Assembly (NCBI GenBank): GCA_038527375.1
Contig: JBCBFU010000004.1
Span: 1-64,000 of the forward strand
Direction of reading: 5' to 3'
DNA from: Shimia_B sp038527375
GTDB lineage: Bacteria; Pseudomonadota; Alphaproteobacteria; Rhodobacterales; Rhodobacteraceae
DNA length: 64,000 bases
Under the pieces are notes generated by a model. That model did no database searches, was not told the origin of the DNA, and saw nothing but the letters and a program-made list of their open reading frames with translations. Of the stretch, positions 60,636 to 64,000 are shown piece after piece. The position numbers were made by a program, and so were the translations under genes. The stretch's first letter is position 1, and every line of letters starts with the position of its first letter.

Positions 60636-61436
60636 CTATTCCCTTATCTGTGTTGCTGTGTCGGGAAACCGCCACTGGGCGGCTTCCTCGGAAATGGCTT
60701 TGGCGGTTGCACGAACACGCGGCGCAAGCTGTTCAAGCGCCCCAAGGTCCGTGCGTGTCGTTGCAGAGGTGACGGAAAGCGCACCCAACAGGCGCCCCCC
60801 GCGCGTCAGGATTGGCACGGCGACGCAGATGATTCCCGGCTCGTGCTCTTCGCGGTCAAAGCCGTGCCCGTCTCGGCGTATCTGATCCAGCTCCGATCGC
60901 AGCGCCGTCGCATCGGGCAGGGTTGTTGGCGTGAAGACATGAAAGCTCTGCTGCGCGATCACGCGCTCCAAGGGCTCTGCCTCCAGATGGGCCAGCATGA
61001 CCTTGCCCACGCCCGTGCAATAGGCTGGCCCCACCTTGCCGGCCTGCGAATACATCGGCAGCGGTTCGCGCGCGTTGACCTTGTCCACGTACAGGACCTG
61101 CGCGTGATCCAGCTGGGCCAAATGCACCGTCTCCCCGACATCGGCGCTCAGCGCTTCGATATGGGTCCGCGCTATGGGGGCCAAGGAAGACTGCTGCCAC
61201 GCGTTGTGGGCCAGCCGCACCAACCGCACACCCAAGGCGTAGGTGTTCCGGTCGGGATCGAAGTTGAGCATGCCCTCGTGCATCAGGGTCTGAACAAAGC
61301 GATAGAGCGTGGCCTTTGGGAAGCGTGACGCGCCCTGCAATTCGGCAAACCGGACCGGGCGCCCAAAGGACGCAACCTGATCCAGCACCTCCAGCGCCTT
61401 GCCGACGGTTCCTGCGTTTTGTGACGCCTCCCCCAT
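60636..61436 (-). CDS. IclR-family regulator (266 aa)
   Basis: An IclR protein with an N-terminal winged HTH (VGKALEVLDQVASFGRPVRFAELQGASRFPKATLYRFVQTL) and an effector domain (VGETVHLAQLDHAQVLYVDKV; GPAYCTGVGKVMLAH; DREEHEPGIICVAVPI). The start at 61436 follows GGGAGGAG. It is divergent from the second binding-protein gene and upstream of the ATPase gene, so it probably represses or activates both. A dyad at 61538-61572 is a candidate site. The effector is likely a metabolite of the imported substrate. Confidence 0.9.
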   Translation of the reverse strand: MGEASQNAGTVGKALEVLDQVASFGRPVRFAELQGASRFPKATLYRFVQTLMHEGMLNFDPDRNTYALGVRLVRLAHNAWQQSSLAPIARTHIEALSADVGETVHLAQLDHAQVLYVDKVNAREPLPMYSQAGKVGPAYCTGVGKVMLAHLEAEPLERVIAQQSFHVFTPTTLPDATALRSELDQIRRDGHGFDREEHEPGIICVAVPILTRGGRLLGALSVTSATTRTDLGALEQLAPRVRATAKAISEEAAQWRFPDTATQIRE

Positions 61437-61507
61437 GACACTCCTCCCACGGCCGTCTGTTTCTTGGGCACTCTCCTCCCGAGAGGTCCGCATTTTTAAG
61501 CCGTCTG

Positions 61508-61572
61508 TTGACAAGCGTAGGCGAGTCGCGGTTATCATTTCAATATCTAAAACCGAGTTTCACATATTGGAA
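61508..61572 (+). promoter_or_regulatory. Promoter and dyad before the second binding-protein gene
   Basis: TTGACA (61508-61513) and TATCAT (61533-61538) form a sigma-70-like promoter with a long 19-base spacer. TTTCAATAT (61538-61546) and ATATTGGAA (61564-61572) form a dyad with 8 of 9 matches that overlaps the start region. This suits repression by the adjacent IclR protein. Confidence 0.45.
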
Positions 61573-61621
61573 CACTAACCGGTACGTGAAAATCGCTGAA
61601 TGGATGCATAGGGAGGATAAC

Positions 61622-62842
61622 ATGCGTTCCATCTTGACCTCCGCGTTGGCCCTGGCCGTCGCGGCACCTGCGTTTGCAGGCGATCTTGTCATCAACTTTG
61701 ACGACCTGAACCCGGCACCAAAGGCCGCGTTCGAAGCCGCAGTCGCGCAGTTCCAGGAAGAAAACCCGGACATCAACGTGATCGTCAACATCAACGACCG
61801 CGAAGCGCACAAGACCGCGATCCGCAACTTCCTGACCGCCGACGCCCCCGACGTGACGTCCTGGTACCCGGGCAACCGTATGGCACCGTTCACGGATGCG
61901 GGCCTGTTCCAAGGCGTGGATGATGTGTGGGACGAAAACGGCCTGCGCGAGAGCTTTGCCTCGATCGAAGCCACGATGACCCGCGACGGCGTCACCTACG
62001 GCGTGCCTTACACCTTCTACCAGTGGGGCATCTACTACCGTAAGGACATCTTCGACAAACTGGGTCTCGAAGAATTCGAAACGTGGGACGACATGCTGGC
62101 CGGTTGTGCCCAAATGAAAGAAGTGGGCGTGACCCCCTTCACCATCGGCACCAAGTTCCTGTGGACCGCGGCAGGCGTGTTTGACTACATCAACCTGCGC
62201 ACCAACGGCTATGACGTGCACAACGACCTGACCGGTGGCGAAATCACCTACACCGATCCGCGCATCGTGCAGACCATGGAAAACTGGGCCGAGCTGATCG
62301 ACGCATGTGGCTTTGTCGACAACCACGCCTCGATGTCGTGGCAGGACGCGCTGGCGCCCTTCGCCAACGGTGACGCCGCCATGTACGTGATGGGCAACTT
62401 CGCTGTTGCCGGCATGAAAGACTCCGGCCTGACCGAAGACCAGATCGACTACATGCAGTTCCCGACCATCAACCCGGACGTGGCCCGCGCAGAAGAAGCA
62501 CCTGCTGACGCGTTCTTCATCCCGACCAACGCGAAAAACCCCGAAGACGCCAAGAAATTCCTGGCCTTCGTGGCACGCGCGGATGTGCAAGCAGCCTGGA
62601 ACGAAGCCATCGGCCAGCTGCCCGCAAACTCCGAAGCAGCCGTGGGTGACAGCAAGTTCCTGCAAGAAGGTCAGGCAACCCTGTCGACCGCATCGGGTCT
62701 GGCGCAGTTCTTCGACCGCGACGCACCTGCAGAAATGGCGCAAGCCGGCATGCAGGGTTTCCAGGAATTCATGCTCGACCCGTCCAAAATGATGGACGTG
62801 CTGACGCGCCTGGATGAAGTCCAAGCCGAAGTTTACAACTAA
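61622..62842 (+). CDS. Carbohydrate ABC transporter binding protein, second system (406 aa)
   Basis: A family 1 solute-binding protein with a short signal peptide (MRSILTSALALAVAAPAFA, residues 1-19). The mature part shows FQEENPDINVIVNINDREAHKT, DAPDVTSWYPGNRM, YGVPYTFYQWGIYYRKDIFDKLG and FANGDAAMYVMGNFA, typical of CUT1 sugar-binding proteins. The start at 61622 follows AGGGAGGA. It begins a plus-strand operon with two permeases. The substrate is not known; tryptophan and tyrosine residues in the YQWGIYY region suggest ring stacking with a sugar. Confidence 0.9.
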   Translation: MRSILTSALALAVAAPAFAGDLVINFDDLNPAPKAAFEAAVAQFQEENPDINVIVNINDREAHKTAIRNFLTADAPDVTSWYPGNRMAPFTDAGLFQGVDDVWDENGLRESFASIEATMTRDGVTYGVPYTFYQWGIYYRKDIFDKLGLEEFETWDDMLAGCAQMKEVGVTPFTIGTKFLWTAAGVFDYINLRTNGYDVHNDLTGGEITYTDPRIVQTMENWAELIDACGFVDNHASMSWQDALAPFANGDAAMYVMGNFAVAGMKDSGLTEDQIDYMQFPTINPDVARAEEAPADAFFIPTNAKNPEDAKKFLAFVARADVQAAWNEAIGQLPANSEAAVGDSKFLQEGQATLSTASGLAQFFDRDAPAEMAQAGMQGFQEFMLDPSKMMDVLTRLDEVQAEVYN

Positions 62843-62855
62843 GACCGCAAGGTCC

Positions 62856-62886
62856 GCGGCCTCCGGGTCTTACCCCCGGGGGCCGC
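62856..62886 (+). terminator. Hairpin between binding-protein and permease genes (second ABC operon)
   Basis: GCGGCC-T-CCGGG (62856-62867) pairs with CCCGG-G-GGCCGC (62875-62886), a 12-bp stem with one wobble and a 7-base loop. It starts 13 bases past the binding-protein stop. No T-run follows. Confidence 0.65.
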
Positions 62887-62961
62887 ACCCCATTTCCCAA
62901 GAAATCCATTCGTTTGTCCCTTTGATCACCCACGCGCCGCAGCAACAGGGGGAGGCACCGC

Positions 62962-63948
62962 ATGGCCGCCATCGACACCACACCGATCGCCCAAAAAGGC
63001 TGGCTTGCCCGTAACAAGCTGTCTATCGCGCCTTGGATATTCCTGGCGCCCGCGCTCGCGTTCTTTGCGATCTACGTCGTCATCCCGATCTTCGAGAGCT
63101 TGTACCTCAGCCTCTTTGAATGGAACGGGCTCTATGATGCGGCGGGCAATTCAACGGCCGTCTATATCGGCTTCGACAACTACGTGAAGCTGTGGGACGA
63201 CCCGCAATTCTGGACCTCGCTGCGCAACAACGTGGCGTGGCTCGTGCTCTATATGCTCGCCGTTCCTGTGGGGCTGATGATTGCCCTGTTCCTTAATCAG
63301 GAAGTGCCCGGCATGCGGCTTTACAAGTCGCTGTTCTTCTTCCCCTTCGTGATTTCACAAGTCGTCGTCGGCCTGATCTTTGGCTGGTTCTACAACCCGG
63401 ACTTCGGCGTCGTGGGGCAGCTCTGGAAATTCATGTTCTGCGAAGAGACCGTGAACTTCATCGGCAACAAAACTTTTGAGTGTTCGAGCGCGGCCCCGGA
63501 CATCCTGTCGTCGCCGGAATGGGCGACCTACGGCATCATCGCCGCGGGCCTCTGGCCCCAGATCGCCTATTGCATGATCCTATATCTGACGGGTCTCAAC
63601 AACGTGGCGACCGATCAGATCGAAGCCGCACAGCTTGACGGTGCCAAGGGCTGGAAGATGCTGTGGTATGTCGTGCTGCCCCAGTTGCGCCCGGCCACCT
63701 TTATCGCGGTCGTCGTGACGGTCATCGGGGCGCTCAGGTCCTTTGACATGATCGCGATCATGACCCAGGGCGGGCCGTTCGGATCGACCAACGTGCTGGC
63801 CTATTACATGTTCGAGGTCGCGATCTCGGAATTTGGCGAACGCTACGGATACGGGTCTGCCGTGGCTGTGGTCCTGTTCGGCATCATGCTGGTCTACATC
63901 AGCTACTTCCTGTGGCGCATGTACCAAGACGAAAAGGGAGGCCGCTGA
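62962..63948 (+). CDS. Carbohydrate ABC transporter permease, MalF type, second system (328 aa)
   Basis: A CUT1-type permease with about six helices (WIFLAPALAFFAIYVVIPIFESLYLSLF at the start) and the EAA loop EAAQLDGAKGWKMLWYVVLPQLRPA. A periplasmic loop (about residues 168-185) carries two cysteines, in FCEET and FECSS. GGGGGAGG precedes the ATG. It follows the binding-protein gene and is followed by a second permease with a 1-base gap. Confidence 0.92.
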   Translation: MAAIDTTPIAQKGWLARNKLSIAPWIFLAPALAFFAIYVVIPIFESLYLSLFEWNGLYDAAGNSTAVYIGFDNYVKLWDDPQFWTSLRNNVAWLVLYMLAVPVGLMIALFLNQEVPGMRLYKSLFFFPFVISQVVVGLIFGWFYNPDFGVVGQLWKFMFCEETVNFIGNKTFECSSAAPDILSSPEWATYGIIAAGLWPQIAYCMILYLTGLNNVATDQIEAAQLDGAKGWKMLWYVVLPQLRPATFIAVVVTVIGALRSFDMIAIMTQGGPFGSTNVLAYYMFEVAISEFGERYGYGSAVAVVLFGIMLVYISYFLWRMYQDEKGGR

Positions 63949-63949
63949 G

Positions 63950-64000
63950 ATGTTTCCACGTCCACTCGATCACCGGCAGCCGGGCAAGCGTCTGGCCTAT
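63950..64000 (+). CDS. Second permease of the second ABC system, N-terminal fragment
   Basis: An ATG at 63950, just after the stop of the MalF-type permease (TGAGATG), opens a frame that runs off the window after 17 codons (MFPRPLDHRQPGKRLAY). Position and basic head suggest the MalG-type partner permease. Most of the gene is outside the window. Confidence 0.6.
   Translation, partial: MFPRPLDHRQPGKRLAY

Overview
The window looks like a chromosomal segment of a marine Roseobacter-group alphaproteobacterium (Rhodobacterales). It is GC-rich and densely packed. It joins roseobacter traits: tauABC-tpa-tauR-xsc-pta for taurine, cuyA and hpsN for C3 sulfonates, soeABC for sulfite oxidation, betBA for choline, an Lrp/PutA pair, and many carbohydrate ABC transporter genes. 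The assignment rests on gene content only. I found no tRNA, rRNA, CRISPR array, transposase or integrase.

Layout. 1-3206: the end of a LysR gene, then a small minus-strand block (DUF5681-type protein, ParB-methyltransferase fusion, unknown protein) that resembles mobile-element cargo, with 11-bp-spaced repeats beside it. 3571-12165: an SDR, a rhodanese, a biotin-sulfoxide-reductase-like molybdoenzyme divergent from a persulfide-dioxygenase-like MBL protein, and an operon of acyl-CoA ligase, ketopantoate-reductase-like enzyme and FMN glutamate-synthase-like enzyme. 12239-20576: amino-acid catabolism, with putR/putA divergent and an Lrp regulator divergent from an arginase, ornithine cyclodeaminase, kynurenine-formamidase-like and kynureninase operon. 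20585-24729: betB, betA and a sugar kinase. 24911-31459: a FAS1-RTX protein, metY with a coupled hydrolase, and a FadJ-like beta-oxidation enzyme.

31566-50036 is an organosulfonate island. hpsN, an Asp/Glu-racemase-family gene and cuyA form one operon divergent from a LysR gene. tauABC, tpa, tauR, xsc and pta follow, then soeA, an overlooked 44-codon membrane ORF, soeB and soeC. CuyA and Xsc both release sulfite, and SoeABC would oxidise it to sulfate. Repeated TTGG/CTGG elements 23 bp apart before both tpa and xsc are candidate TauR sites.

50033-64000 is a carbohydrate-like uptake and oxidation region. A LacI regulator, an NTF2/SnoaL-like protein, a GMC flavoenzyme and a four-gene ABC transporter form one minus-strand operon. 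It is divergent from a second, two-domain SnoaL-like protein, and a perfect LacI-type palindrome lies between them. A third SnoaL-like gene is coupled to soeC. An IclR-controlled second ABC transporter follows and runs off the window. The substrate of this system is unknown, and it is the best candidate here for an undescribed pathway. In all three ABC operons a strong hairpin directly follows the binding-protein gene.
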